Shown here: one piece after another, positions 1 through 10,100 of the stretch
Numbering within the stretch: the first letter of the stretch is position 1
Layout of the letters: every line of letters begins with the position of its first letter
Source: Chitinophaga sancti
GTDB taxonomy: Bacteria; Bacteroidota; Bacteroidia; Chitinophagales; Chitinophagaceae
Direction of reading: 5' to 3'
Length of the DNA: 64,000 bases
Assembly: GCF_034087045.1 (NCBI RefSeq)
Contig: NZ_CP139247.1
Span: 5,606,001 to 5,670,000 of the forward strand
Translations under genes and position numbers: made by a program
Notes under the pieces: generated by a model
Seen by the model: the letters and a program-made list of their open reading frames with translations, nothing else
The model's database searches: none
Told to the model about the DNA's origin: nothing

Positions 1-955
1 TAGCGGTCGTACTGTTTGGATTAGTGATAGTAGCAGTAGCTTTGGATACAGTCCAGGTGCCAACACCTACGCTAGCTGCAGTAGCTGACATCGTAAAGGT
101 ACCGTCAGCACACTGCTTGATGGAATCCGGGCCTGCCTGCGCTGTAGAAGGCGCCTGGTAGTTCTTCAGGAAGACATAATCAGTGCTGGAACAAACACCA
201 TTTGTGACAGTCCATATTAAAGTAGCAGTATCGCCGGCTGCAAGGGTCACCGTAGCTGCAGGATTGTTAAACATGCCTGTAGTGATGGTGGCCTTGCTGC
301 CTGTAAATGCTGACCATGTACCTACTGCTGTAGCAGGAGCTGCTGCTGTAGCCAGCATGGTGAAAGAAGCGTTATTACACTGTACAATGGAATCCGGACC
401 TGCATTGGCAGTAGTTGGCATAGCGTAGTTCACTAATACAATACTGTCTTTAGAAGAACAGGTACCATTCGTCACGGTCCAGTACAGGGTAGCAGTAGAA
501 CCAGTCGCTACGGTGATCACAGCATTTACGTTGCTGCTATCAGCAGTACCGATAGTAGCAGTACCGCTCTTTACAGACCACATACCAGTACCGATGGTTG
601 GCGTAGTCGCCGCCATGGTAAAGGAAGGAGTCGCACACTGTTTCACAGTATCCGGGCCTGCATTCGCAGTAGTCGGTGTAGCGTAGTTGATCAGTTTTAC
701 ATAATCAACAGAAGAACAGGTACCGTTGGTCACTGTCCATATCAAGGTAGCGGTATCACCAGCTGCCAGGGTCACCGTAGCTGCAGGATTGTTGAACATG
801 CCTGTAGTGATGGTGGCTTTGCTACCTGTGAAGGTGGACCAGGTACCGGTTGCGGTAGCAGGAGAAGCTGCCGTAGCCTGCATGGTGAATGTGCTGTTCG
901 CACACTGCATAATAGAATCCGGACCGGCGTTCGCTGCTACCGGTTGCATATAGTT
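1..955. repeat. 955-bp direct duplication, copy A
   Basis: Bases 1-955 match bases 1820-2774 at a constant offset of 1819, with only scattered single-base differences (for example near 113, 925 and 936). The block covers four complete protein repeats. Similarity ends abruptly near 955. The left limit is unknown because the window starts inside it. Confidence 0.9.
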
Positions 956-1070
956 GGTAATTGTTACTGATGCAGAGTCAGCGCAGACACCGTTGGTAAT
1001 TACCCAACGTAATAAGGCAGTCTGACCAGCTGGAACAATAACAGTTGAAGTAGCGCTGGTTGGTGTAGTC
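1..1070 (-). pseudogene. Continuation of the giant repeat protein after the frameshift (partial)
   Basis: Read on the minus strand in the frame shifted relative to the upstream part, this stretch encodes four more repeats of the same ~80-residue family. An example is RWVITNGVCADSASVTITNY, followed by AGPDSIMQC, AGPDTVKQC, AGPDSIVQC and AGPDSIKQC motifs. The frame change lies near 1070, where one extra base (or two missing bases) after a GGT ACT GCC ACT stretch would restore the frame. The gene continues beyond base 1. It is either a true frameshift (phase-variable or decayed) or a sequencing or assembly error in a repetitive region. Confidence 0.7.
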
Positions 1071-4000
1071 AGTGGCAGTACCACTGCGTACATACCAGTA
1101 ACCGGTTGCACCGGTCATTGGTGTAGAACCCGCAAGCGTAAACAGACTGTCAGAACAATGAGTCTGTGCAATACCTGCTGAAGTTGCGGTTGGCTGTACA
1201 TAGTTGATCAGAACGATATTGTCTGAAGATGTACAACCGATATTAGTGATCGTCCATTTCAGTACCACAGTCTGACCGGCAGTTACGCTGAAGGTAGCAG
1301 TCGGGTCGTTCAGCTGAGCAGCAGAAATGGTATAAGTAGATGGAGAAACCACTGTCCAGGTACCCCATGCTCCAGATACTGACGGTGAGTTCGCGGACAT
1401 TGTAAAGGTAGCGTTGTTACACTGCTTAATAGTGTCCGGACCGGCATTCGCAGCGGTGGGTGACAGGTTATTTACGATCCATACGGAGTCCGTTGTGCTA
1501 CATACACCATTCGTGATGGTCCAGTACAACCTGGTGCTATCACCTGTTGGCAGGGTTACAGTAGTGGTTGGACTTGTTGGATTTGAGATCGTTGCGGTAG
1601 ATCCGGTTGGTTTGGTCCACATACCGGAAGCCGTAGATACAGATGGTGCATTCGCCGCCATCGTGAAGGTCGTGGTCGCACACTGGTGTTGATCAGGACC
1701 TGCTTCAGCATCTGTTGGTTTCACATAGTTGACCAGTTTTATGCTATCCACGGTAGAACATGTACCATTCACGATTGTCCAGTAAGCCATTACGCTGTCG
1801 CCAACTGGAACTGTGATCGTAGCGGTCGTACTGTTTGGATTAGTGATAGTAGCAGTAGCTTTGGATACAGTCCAGGTGCCAACACCTACGCTAGCTGCAG
1901 TAGCTGACATCGTAAAGGTACCGTTCGCACATTGCTTGATGGAATCCGGGCCTGCCTGCGCTGTAGAAGGCGCCTGGTAGTTCTTCAGGAAGACATAATC
2001 AGTGCTGGAACAAACACCATTTGTGACAGTCCATATTAAAGTAGCAGTATCGCCGGCTGCCAGGGTCACCGTAGCTGCAGGATTGTTAAACATGCCTGTA
2101 GTGATGGTGGCCTTGCTGCCTGTAAATGCTGACCATGTACCTACTGCTGTAGCAGGAGCTGCTGCTGTAGCCAGCATGGTGAAAGAAGCATTATTACACT
2201 GTACAATGGAATCCGGACCTGCATTGGCAGTAGTTGGCATAGCGTAGTTCACTAATACAATACTGTCTTTAGAAGAACAGGTACCATTCGTCACGGTCCA
2301 GTACAGGGTAGCAGTAGAACCAGTCGCTACGGTGATCACAGCATTTACGTTGCTGCTATCAGCAGTACCGATAGTAGCAGTACCACTCTTTACAGACCAC
2401 TTACCTGTACCGATGGTTGGTGTAGTCGCCGCCATGGTAAAGGAAGGAGTCGCACACTGCTTCACAGTATCAGGGCCTGCATTGGCAGTAGAAGGAGTAG
2501 CGTAGTTGATCAGTTTTACATAATCAACAGAAGAACAGGTACCGTTGGTCACTGTCCATATCAGTGTAGCGGTATCACCAGCTGCCAGGGTCACCGTAGC
2601 TGCAGGATTGTTGAACATGCCTGTAGTGATGGTGGCTTTGCTACCTGTGAAGGTGGACCAGGTACCGGTTGCGGTAGCAGGAGAAGCTGCCGTAGCCTGC
2701 ATGGTGAATGTGCTGTTCGCACACTGCATAATAGAATCCGGACCAGCGTTCGCTGTTACCGGTTGCATATAGTTAGTCAGTAATACAGTAGAAGAAGTGG
2801 TACAGGCGCCGTTGGTAATAGTCCAGGTCAGCGTTGCAGTCTTACCTGCAGGTACGAATACTGTAGTAGTAGGACTGGAAGTATTTGTAATAGTTGCAGT
2901 ACCAGTGTAAGTCCATTCACCTGCACCTACCGAAGCGGAGTTAGCCGCCATGGTGAACAGGGAATCATTACAATGTGTCTGTGCAGGACCGGCATTGGAA
3001 GTAGTCGGTGCAGTATAAACAGTGACAGTACCGCTTGCACAGGCGGTAGTACCACATTTACCGTTGCTTTCTACTCTTACATAATATGTAGTCGTTGCAG
3101 ACACACTCACAGTGATAGAAGAACCAGTACCGATTGAAGTTCCGGAACCACAACCACCTGCATACCATACATATTGGCCTGCGGTAGTACCATTGGCGTT
3201 AGTACCCAGGGTGCCGCCTACAACTGTCAGAGTAGCAGAACCACTTGTACAGATAGAAGGTGCACTTACTGTTACACTGGTTGGAGCGGTTGGCGGTGTT
3301 TCAACATTTACCTTGATAGTAGTTGAGTTGGTACAACCACCATTATTACTTCTGAAGTTAACTGTAAATGTATATTCACCTGCAGCAACACCAGTAGGAA
3401 TAGGTACAGTGATCGGCCATGAAGTTATTGCAGTTTCAGGTACTGCAGAAAAGCCGGGCATAGTACCGGTTACGCTATAGTAAGTTGGCGTACCGGTAGT
3501 AGCTGTGGTATCCATCGTGAAATACCCCTGTGTGTTACAAACGGTATCAGGCTTCAGAGTCATGGTTGGCAGCGCAGTATAGTGCAGCACCACCTGATCG
3601 GAGTTGGTACCACAATTACTTGCATTGTTGATAGTCCATGCCAGCGTCACATCCTGATAGCTACCGTTGGTAATTCTCACAGTAGTATTATAGGCGTGTA
3701 TATCATCGATGGTTACACCAGTAGGGGATCCTACTATTGACCATGTACCGGTTTCTGCAAAGTCGCCTGTCAAGGTGAGATCCGGTTCGTTCGCCTGCAT
3801 GGTAAATACATTATTAGTACCACACAACGTTGTATCCGGACCTGCATAAGCAGTGGTAGCGCCAGTGATCAGTGTCAGGGTATCATAAGCATAGCCCACA
3901 CAATCAGAGTTGCCGGTTGCAGTCACAGTCCACTGCAGGTAAACGGTGATACCCGGATTGTTCAGGGTAACCGTTGCAGCAGGGTTGTTCTTATTTAAAG

Positions 4001-6062
4001 TAACGTAGTCGGAGAAGTTGATGGTAGAGCTGGTGTCACCAGAAATACCAGGACCAGAGATACCGGTGATCGTCCACACGCCTTTTGTACCAGTAATGGT
4101 ACTACGGGTCATGGTGAAGGTACCTGAGGCATTGCTTCCATCTTCCACACACTTGGTCACATGCGTACCAGCAGGTGGTGTGGGTACCTCCGTAAGGTGA
4201 AGGATAAATGGCGCCGATGTGACGGTACAGGTACCATTCGTGACGACGACAATAAAGGAGCTGTCGGCAAGGGTCTCTGTATTATATATCATACCCGTCT
4301 GATCGTTATAATCAGAGAGCAAAGTGCCAGTAGCAACGCTAGTACCTTTGTACCAACGGATACTCTTGGTAGCGTCACCATTTGGTGCCAGTGCATCGGC
4401 AATACTCAGGGTTACTCTGCTACCCACACACAATGAAGTATCAGAAGCGGCCACCTCCACAATAGGTTTGTCATCCTTCTTAATAGTAGCACTATTGGAG
4501 TCAATACAGGTCTTACCACCATCTACACCATAAGTTACATAACCGTATACGGTAATAGTAGTATCACGTAGAACTGTGATCTGCCGGTCTGGACCAACGT
4601 AACTCGTATCACTCCATTTAAAGTAATCATAACCACCGGAGGCTTGTAGATCAACCGTGCCTCCCTCACAGACCTGCGCTTTGGTCAGGTATAGTATCGG
4701 CATTGGTAGTATCGTGATCTTGACCGATGATGACGGGGCCGCACATGTTTGTGAGGAGCTTCCGCTTTCATAGATCCTGACACGGAACAGGTAATCAGCA
4801 GCTACGTCTTTCGTACCTTTCAATTCTCCTTCCGCAATTACCAGGGTGTCTTTGTTAGCAGTACCATAAGGAACATCAAACCAGGTCACACCACCATCAT
4901 CAGACATTTCCCATTGGTACTCTGCATTTGTAAAGTAATTGGTTGGGGTATAAGAAGAAACGAGCGTAGTAGCAACGCCCTCACACAATACCTCTTTCAG
5001 GCTGCTGGCAGAGCCAATGATAGAAGCGGTGATAATCGGGCTACAATAAGAGAATTGAATATCATCCAACGCAATATCGTTACCACAACCACCGGGGAAG
5101 TTATTGATAATGCGTACAATTACGTCCGTAACGCCGGTAGGTACGGTGAAAGATCCACCGAACCGTTGCCATGTAGCTTTTGAGAAGTTGGGCGAAACCG
5201 CGTACGTTCGAAAGCTCGCCAATATCTGACTGGTATTGGCCGCATTCACAATCTGGAAAGTCACCCCTGCATAAATAAAATCAGATGCACAGGTGTTCGT
5301 CATTACATAGGAGCTATCCGCATTTATAAACCAGGCACTAAAGTTATAAACCGAACCACGACACAGACCATCTACTTCTTTCTGGAAAAATACAGTTGGC
5401 GTATAACTGGAGTTCGCAACCAGCATACCACCACGGGTAGAACCTGTATGATCACTGGTGGTAATCCAGTCACCTTTCAGGTGCGTTGTATTTGAGATCG
5501 CATAATAATTATCGGCCGGATCACCTGACGCCACGTAAGTATAACCTACTGCAGAAGCTGGGGAATATGCTTTACGGGTAGCATTGGTGGGCAAGGTACC
5601 AAAGTCTTCAGTGAAACCTGGCATCTCTGCATCACCCCCACTACAGGTTGTGATTGTACAATCTACAACATATATACTCCTGGTGGTGGTAACAGTCTTG
5701 GTGGTACTACCTGACTTATAACTCGTTGATAGCGTAAAAGTATATTTACCTGTAGCCAAAAACTGCAACGTCAGCAAATTCGTAAGAGTTAGCTGAGTTG
5801 CTTTGACAGAGGAAGCATTCTGCGAATACAGGATATTATAATCAGCCTCAGAATTATTGGGCGTAGTAATGGTCCAGGTTACCTTTGTTTGTTGGCCACT
5901 CGCCAGCTGGGCGTTCATACTGGTAAACTTGATCTGGTCTGCAGTACTACTATTCGTAGACATACAGACCGTATCAGGCATGTTAACATACCAGGTTTGA
6001 GACCGCGCTATACCAGTAAAAAGCAACAAACAGCCGCATAATAGGATTAGAATCTTTTTCAT
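978..6062 (-). CDS. Giant secreted Ig/PKD-like repeat protein, frameshifted
   Basis: Secreted surface protein of about 1690 residues up to the frameshift. The chosen start at 6062 gives a typical signal peptide (MKKILILLCGCLLLFTGIARSQ, split by me as about 22 residues); an upstream TTG start would bury it. Residues about 150-340 look like a jelly-roll, carbohydrate-binding-like domain (a conserved GNDIALDDIQF stretch). Then come several Ig/PKD-like modules, and from about residue 1020 a run of ~80-residue repeats of the type AGPDSI-QC---FTM ... W(T/S)--G-ATI ... LTWTITNG-C. The frame is lost near base 1070: the last ~30 residues do not fit the repeat pattern, while the repeats continue in another frame down to base 1. 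Such proteins in Bacteroidota often end in a gliding-motility or T9SS sorting domain, but the C-terminus lies outside the window. Adhesin or surface role is inferred. Confidence 0.8.
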   Translation of the reverse strand: MKKILILLCGCLLLFTGIARSQTWYVNMPDTVCMSTNSSTADQIKFTSMNAQLASGQQTKVTWTITTPNNSEADYNILYSQNASSVKATQLTLTNLLTLQFLATGKYTFTLSTSYKSGSTTKTVTTTRSIYVVDCTITTCSGGDAEMPGFTEDFGTLPTNATRKAYSPASAVGYTYVASGDPADNYYAISNTTHLKGDWITTSDHTGSTRGGMLVANSSYTPTVFFQKEVDGLCRGSVYNFSAWFINADSSYVMTNTCASDFIYAGVTFQIVNAANTSQILASFRTYAVSPNFSKATWQRFGGSFTVPTGVTDVIVRIINNFPGGCGNDIALDDIQFSYCSPIITASIIGSASSLKEVLCEGVATTLVSSYTPTNYFTNAEYQWEMSDDGGVTWFDVPYGTANKDTLVIAEGELKGTKDVAADYLFRVRIYESGSSSQTCAAPSSSVKITILPMPILYLTKAQVCEGGTVDLQASGGYDYFKWSDTSYVGPDRQITVLRDTTITVYGYVTYGVDGGKTCIDSNSATIKKDDKPIVEVAASDTSLCVGSRVTLSIADALAPNGDATKSIRWYKGTSVATGTLLSDYNDQTGMIYNTETLADSSFIVVVTNGTCTVTSAPFILHLTEVPTPPAGTHVTKCVEDGSNASGTFTMTRSTITGTKGVWTITGISGPGISGDTSSTINFSDYVTLNKNNPAATVTLNNPGITVYLQWTVTATGNSDCVGYAYDTLTLITGATTAYAGPDTTLCGTNNVFTMQANEPDLTLTGDFAETGTWSIVGSPTGVTIDDIHAYNTTVRITNGSYQDVTLAWTINNASNCGTNSDQVVLHYTALPTMTLKPDTVCNTQGYFTMDTTATTGTPTYYSVTGTMPGFSAVPETAITSWPITVPIPTGVAAGEYTFTVNFRSNNGGCTNSTTIKVNVETPPTAPTSVTVSAPSICTSGSATLTVVGGTLGTNANGTTAGQYVWYAGGCGSGTSIGTGSSITVSVSATTTYYVRVESNGKCGTTACASGTVTVYTAPTTSNAGPAQTHCNDSLFTMAANSASVGAGEWTYTGTATITNTSSPTTTVFVPAGKTATLTWTITNGACTTSSTVLLTNYMQPVTANAGPDSIMQCANSTFTMQATAASPATATGTWSTFTGSKATITTGMFNNPAATVTLAAGDTATLIWTVTNGTCSSVDYVKLINYATPSTANAGPDTVKQCATPSFTMAATTPTIGTGKWSVKSGTATIGTADSSNVNAVITVATGSTATLYWTVTNGTCSSKDSIVLVNYAMPTTANAGPDSIVQCNNASFTMLATAAAPATAVGTWSAFTGSKATITTGMFNNPAATVTLAAGDTATLIWTVTNGVCSSTDYVFLKNYQAPSTAQAGPDSIKQCANGTFTMSATAASVGVGTWTVSKATATITNPNSTTATITVPVGDSVMAYWTIVNGTCSTVDSIKLVNYVKPTDAEAGPDQHQCATTTFTMAANAPSVSTASGMWTKPTGSTATISNPTSPTTTVTLPTGDSTRLYWTITNGVCSTTDSVWIVNNLSPTAANAGPDTIKQCNNATFTMSANSPSVSGAWGTWTVVSPSTYTISAAQLNDPTATFSVTAGQTVVLKWTITNIGCTSSDNIVLINYVQPTATSAGIAQTHCSDSLFTLAGSTPMTGATGYWYVRSGTATDYTNQRYFNCYCSSWSDCLITLGNYQRCLR
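1820..2774. repeat. 955-bp direct duplication, copy B
   Basis: This is the partner of the block at 1-955. The two copies are separated by about 860 bp that encodes further, diverged repeats of the same family. Repeats 1 and 3 inside the block are also close to each other, so the array has grown in several steps. Confidence 0.9.
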
Positions 6063-6235
6063 CTTCGTACTTTTTGAAAAAAAACTATCAGATAACTTCA
6101 GTTTCAGGCTGTTGTAACCCAATGAGCGTTTTCATAATTTTGAGGGCGAAAGTCCATCCTATTAGTTCTGCAGATGGCGAGCCGGTGTTTGTAAATGTGT
6201 TTCATAGGCCAAAATGATAATTATATACGAACGAG

Positions 6236-6243
6236 CAAATATA
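6236..6243 (-). promoter_or_regulatory. Bacteroidota -7 box for the giant repeat gene
   Basis: The minus strand reads TATATTTG, a full match to TAnnTTTG. It lies about 175 bp upstream of the chosen start codon, which would give a long 5' leader. No clear -33 TTTG is visible. Confidence 0.4.
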
Positions 6244-6353
6244 AAATAGTTTTGATATATTTTACTATTTTATAATTGGTAAACTACACTACCAGTTGGC
6301 ATTCAGCGAGATACAAGTTTTTAACAAATTCATAACAAAATGTAGGATAAACC

Positions 6354-6390
6354 AAAAAGCCTTATAAGTCAATAACTTATAAGGCTTTTT
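6354..6390. terminator. Strong hairpin terminator
   Basis: A perfect 16-bp inverted repeat (arms AAAAAGCCTTATAAGT and its complement) surrounds a 5-base loop. The A/T ends allow termination in both directions. It probably ends the DUF4450-lipoprotein transcript before the repeat-protein promoter. Confidence 0.75.
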
Positions 6391-6507
6391 CAGTATGTAA
6401 TATTTTTTGTAATATAACTTTCAGGAGGTAGGAGAAGTGCTATTTTAGTATTTAAAATGGGTTTATTGTGGTAGTATATTATCTATTTTTATCAGCATGG
6501 ATAATCG

Positions 6508-6544
6508 TGAAAAGGGATCTTCCAGTCGTGGGTTTCAATCCCTT
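6508..6544 (-). terminator. Possible terminator after lipoprotein gene
   Basis: Inverted arms AAGGGAT and ATCCCTT with a 19-base loop are followed on the minus strand by a short TTTTC run. The hairpin lies 40 bp past the lipoprotein stop codon. The stem is short and the loop long, so this is weak. Confidence 0.3.
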
Positions 6545-6583
6545 CATTTCAAGATTACGTTAGCACCACTGTACCCAGAGCAG

Positions 6584-6874
6584 CTAATTGAGCAGTGAAC
6601 AATATTGTGCAGGAATTTTGTCCACCTGCACATCGGATGCATTAGAACAATAAAAGCCGGCATCTGTTTTTACCATTTCAGGTCCAATGGCTGACCAGTT
6701 GGAACCTGCAAGGATAGTTAGGACCACGTACTTATCGCCAGCTATATGCGAAGTCTTAAAAGGTGCTTTTATTGCTATTGCTGAATCGGAATTCTTTTCT
6801 TTTGTCGCTGAATGACAGGCAGTTAAATACATGCCGGGTAACAGGAACAAGGTGATCATGCTCGGATGCTTCAT
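6584..6874 (-). CDS. Small putative lipoprotein, unknown function
   Basis: A 96-residue protein with a lipoprotein-type signal: a hydrophobic stretch followed by the lipobox-like LTAC near residue 20. The mature part is short and contains three more cysteines in the C-terminal half. It matches no family I recognise. The start lies 4 bp after the stop of the DUF4450 gene, so the two are surely co-transcribed. It may be a partner of that enzyme, but nothing in the sequence shows how. Confidence 0.6.
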   Translation of the reverse strand: MKHPSMITLFLLPGMYLTACHSATKEKNSDSAIAIKAPFKTSHIAGDKYVVLTILAGSNWSAIGPEMVKTDAGFYCSNASDVQVDKIPAQYCSLLN

Positions 6875-6878
6875 ACGT

Positions 6879-9800
6879 TTACTGAATAAATTGCGGCGTT
6901 AAATTAGTTTTTTTATTAATGCACTGCAAGGTGATAGCCATTAAACCGACCACCACATCGTTGGAAAGGGTCTGTAAGGTGAGGGTTTTCAATTCCTTAT
7001 TTGAGTTTAATAAAATATCCAGGAGCATGCCGGCTCCTCCTTCGATTTCCCGGCCATAGACACCCTTGATTTTGAGATAACAGCCAAGGTCCTGTGATAC
7101 ATATCCTGTTTTAAAATGCAGGCGCCAGGGTTTGGGTTGTTGCATTTTAAAAGCAAAGTTATCAGTGAAATAATCCTGTTCTATAGGGCACCAGGTTTCG
7201 GGGTTAAGGAGGTCCTGTATCTGTTTTGTGCCATCAGTGTAAGTAATGGTCACCCGGCCATTTGCAATACGGCTTTGCATTGAATTTGTGCTACCGGCGA
7301 GTAACAGGTAGGCATGTTCTGCATGGCCATCTAATTTTATCAGAATGCTGTCCGGGTAGTTGTCCCATAGAGAGGTAAATGCGATATCTTTTTTGGATGC
7401 TTTTCCTGATGTGCGAAAAGGCACGCCAATATTGGTATTTAATACCGTGTCTTTTCTTAACGCTACATCCTCAATATCAGCCGTGATCTTAGGATGTGTC
7501 CACTCTCCTATTCCATGCAGGGGAATTTCAAGCGTGGTAAAAGGAGAGCGTGGTGAACGATATTCATTTTTGAAAATGTCCGTGACGGAGGCATTCCATT
7601 GTGTATCTATATTTAGTGGCTCGCATAATTCAGGGATGACGTGAGAAAATGCAGTATAAATTTCAGGCTTTGCTGGTGCGGGTTGTGCCGGTTTTACCGA
7701 TACTGCTGCCAGCCACGTCATATCACCCTGTGTGACGGTTTTGAAAGTCTGTTCGCCGGTTATCGACGGTATGATAATATCACTACCTCCCCATTCAATA
7801 ACGATATCAGCACTGTAGGTTTGCGTAGTAACAGCTATCAGCGGATAACCGGCTACAGCTTGAGATAGTTGCCATTTGGCCGGTCTGCCATTTACCAGTA
7901 TGCTTTTTATACGATCCTTTTTTGCGGGCACCTGCAATTCAAGTATTGGAAAATGCGTATCAATATGATAAGTATCATGAGTCCCCTCCTGCTTGTACTG
8001 AAAGGTTACATCCGGTGTTTTTAAGGAAGCAAATGGCCATGCTTTAGGAAATCCCGGCCTGATGATAACACGGTTATTCAACGCATCCGGCCGAATGCCA
8101 AATAACCCTTGTATCAACAAACGGGAGGCAATCCCAATAGCATCACCGAAATCCCGGTAACATTCACCTCTGGCAGCATCATAAAATGAAATCTGGCCAA
8201 AGTTGCCCGGACTATCCCCCAAATACATTCCATCCAATACTGAGCTTTTAAATAGCCTGAAACCTTCTTCATTTCTACCGGCAAGAAAATATGCCAATGC
8301 TGTATGCATTACTTCTGCAAAAGCCACATTGTTCGTACTCCAGGTATAAGGCATCCAGTTGCTGGTAGAGATAGTGGCATATCCTTCATCTCTTAACCCT
8401 TTTGCTTTTACAGGAATATGCGGAATTTTGGTATCAATATACCGGGTGGCCTGAAAGGCTTGTACCGCATCAGGTACATCGCTGTCAATGGTGTGGTAAA
8501 TGGTGTATACACCTGCACTTTCATGCAGGCGTTTTAGCCCCATATAATCCTGGTACTCCGCCCAATAACCTTTATCTTTTAGCCACAAACGTGTATTGAT
8601 GGCTGTAAGTATTTTACCTGCTTCTGTACGATAAGGCTGCGGGTCCTCTCCTATCTTTACAGCGATGGCGGCTGCCAGTGTATTGGCGCGGTAATTATAA
8701 GCCGATGAATAGGTAACGGCACCTGAATTATAATACATACCATCACTTGCCCATATGCAGGCATAGGCATCATATAAACCATCATTGTCAGGATCAAAGT
8801 TGCGTTTTTCCCAGGCCAGATGCCTGATGATCACAGGCCAGATCTTTTTAGCATAAGCCAGATCTCCCGTCCATTGCAGGTGCCAGAGTAATTCATCCAT
8901 GTATACCAGGTTCATATCATAATGATGCATCTGATCCGGACGATTTGGGTTACGGGCAATATACCCATTGCTATACATAGGGGTTCCCCATTGTTTCACC
9001 GCACGCGCCAGATCCAGTCCAGCATCCTGTGCAGGGTGAGGAATGGTATTAGGTACAGTGGAGACCTGGCTGGCAGCATAGCCATCAAAATGGATACGGG
9101 CCCGTTCGTGCCAGCCTAAAAAATCACCTGCATAGGCTGCACGCCAGCCGGTAAGTGGCATACGCCAACCGATAGCACCGTGTAACCAGCTTTTGCCATC
9201 CCAAATGCCATCAGCAGCCATGACCAATGCACCACCAATAGGATTGATATATGGATCAGGGGTTTCGATCTGAATACGTTCCGCCAGTTGTAGTCTTCCA
9301 TTTTCAGTCGTATCGTAAATATCATTGGCATTGGTAGTTGTTAATTGCAGGTCATTTAAAAGGATATAACCACTGGTTTTCAACTGACAGGTACTGGTAT
9401 ATACAGGGTTGTCAGCAGCTTCAAATACACCGGGAGGATCTGCCCCCATATCACCTGAACGGGACAACTTTTGTGCGCGTATTTTCGTGATGGCTGCTGA
9501 AATTTTACTTCCTGCAGGCATATTATTGTAATCAATTTTCCAGATAGCACCTTCTTTATCATATAAAGCTAATACGCTTATACGTAACTCCCCTTTTCCC
9601 CATGATTTATCTTTCAGGAAATAAGTTCTTTTGCCTGCATTGTAACGGGCTTCGCAAAAAGAGGTAGAATCAAGCCATTTGGAGGGCTTGCCGGGTATAT
9701 CTATCCAAAAACCGATATGCTGGCTGTTCTTTTCTATATATGCTGCAAAAACGGGGCGGTCACTGGTTTCCAGCCTGAAGGCCGTCGGCCCTCCGTACAA

Positions 9801-9989
9801 AGCCCGGGTATACCTGTTTTTACCGTTTATACATACAAAATCGTGGCCTTCCGGGTGGTATTGCAGGGTCCTAGGTGTGCCTCTTTTATCGTCGTTATAG
9901 GAAGTCTGTTCAATGAAATCACCTGATTTCTGGGCCACTCCTGTATACACATGGAACAACAGGAGCAAACAAATGGTGTAATTTTTCAT
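6879..9989 (-). CDS. DUF4450 family six-hairpin glycosidase-like protein
   Basis: A secreted protein of about 1036 residues. The start at 9989 puts the signal peptide (MKNYTICLLLLFHVYTGVAQ) at the N-terminus; an upstream start would add 11 residues. The N-terminal third is beta-rich. The middle resembles an (alpha/alpha)6 glycosidase barrel: YDMNLVYMDELLWHLQWTGD, then RNFDPDNDGLYDAYACIWAS, then a late GIRPDALNNRVIIRPGFP motif common in six-hairpin enzymes. The whole resembles the DUF4450 proteins found in Bacteroidota glycan loci. Substrate and catalytic residues cannot be named from sequence alone. It is co-transcribed with the small lipoprotein behind it and lies downstream of the 11-bp repeat array. 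Confidence 0.75.
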   Translation of the reverse strand: MKNYTICLLLLFHVYTGVAQKSGDFIEQTSYNDDKRGTPRTLQYHPEGHDFVCINGKNRYTRALYGGPTAFRLETSDRPVFAAYIEKNSQHIGFWIDIPGKPSKWLDSTSFCEARYNAGKRTYFLKDKSWGKGELRISVLALYDKEGAIWKIDYNNMPAGSKISAAITKIRAQKLSRSGDMGADPPGVFEAADNPVYTSTCQLKTSGYILLNDLQLTTTNANDIYDTTENGRLQLAERIQIETPDPYINPIGGALVMAADGIWDGKSWLHGAIGWRMPLTGWRAAYAGDFLGWHERARIHFDGYAASQVSTVPNTIPHPAQDAGLDLARAVKQWGTPMYSNGYIARNPNRPDQMHHYDMNLVYMDELLWHLQWTGDLAYAKKIWPVIIRHLAWEKRNFDPDNDGLYDAYACIWASDGMYYNSGAVTYSSAYNYRANTLAAAIAVKIGEDPQPYRTEAGKILTAINTRLWLKDKGYWAEYQDYMGLKRLHESAGVYTIYHTIDSDVPDAVQAFQATRYIDTKIPHIPVKAKGLRDEGYATISTSNWMPYTWSTNNVAFAEVMHTALAYFLAGRNEEGFRLFKSSVLDGMYLGDSPGNFGQISFYDAARGECYRDFGDAIGIASRLLIQGLFGIRPDALNNRVIIRPGFPKAWPFASLKTPDVTFQYKQEGTHDTYHIDTHFPILELQVPAKKDRIKSILVNGRPAKWQLSQAVAGYPLIAVTTQTYSADIVIEWGGSDIIIPSITGEQTFKTVTQGDMTWLAAVSVKPAQPAPAKPEIYTAFSHVIPELCEPLNIDTQWNASVTDIFKNEYRSPRSPFTTLEIPLHGIGEWTHPKITADIEDVALRKDTVLNTNIGVPFRTSGKASKKDIAFTSLWDNYPDSILIKLDGHAEHAYLLLAGSTNSMQSRIANGRVTITYTDGTKQIQDLLNPETWCPIEQDYFTDNFAFKMQQPKPWRLHFKTGYVSQDLGCYLKIKGVYGREIEGGAGMLLDILLNSNKELKTLTLQTLSNDVVVGLMAITLQCINKKTNLTPQFIQ

Positions 9990-10100
9990 AACAATACAAT
10001 ATAAAATAGATATTTTTATCATCCATAAATCCCTATGATGAAAAAATATTTAGGGAGAATTCTAAACCTATTCCTCTATAGCACATCCATAGTACATTCA

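Larger units (their letters stand above)
6063..6583. other. Intergenic region with promoter and two hairpins
   Basis: This 520-bp AT-rich gap lies between the giant repeat gene and the lipoprotein gene, both on the minus strand. It holds a -7 box for the repeat protein (6236-6243), a strong hairpin (6354-6390) and a weaker one (6508-6544). I see no further gene in it. Confidence 0.6.

Noticed and set aside
183..2772. Several plus-strand open frames with identical repeats across the giant gene
   Set aside because: They are mirror frames of the repeat units on the minus strand; the repeats and codon pattern fit only the minus-strand reading.
6525..6560. A CRISPR-repeat-like stretch (minus strand GGGATTGAAAC)
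   Set aside because: There is a single copy with no spacers or second repeat, and no cas genes nearby. It overlaps a weak hairpin after the lipoprotein gene.
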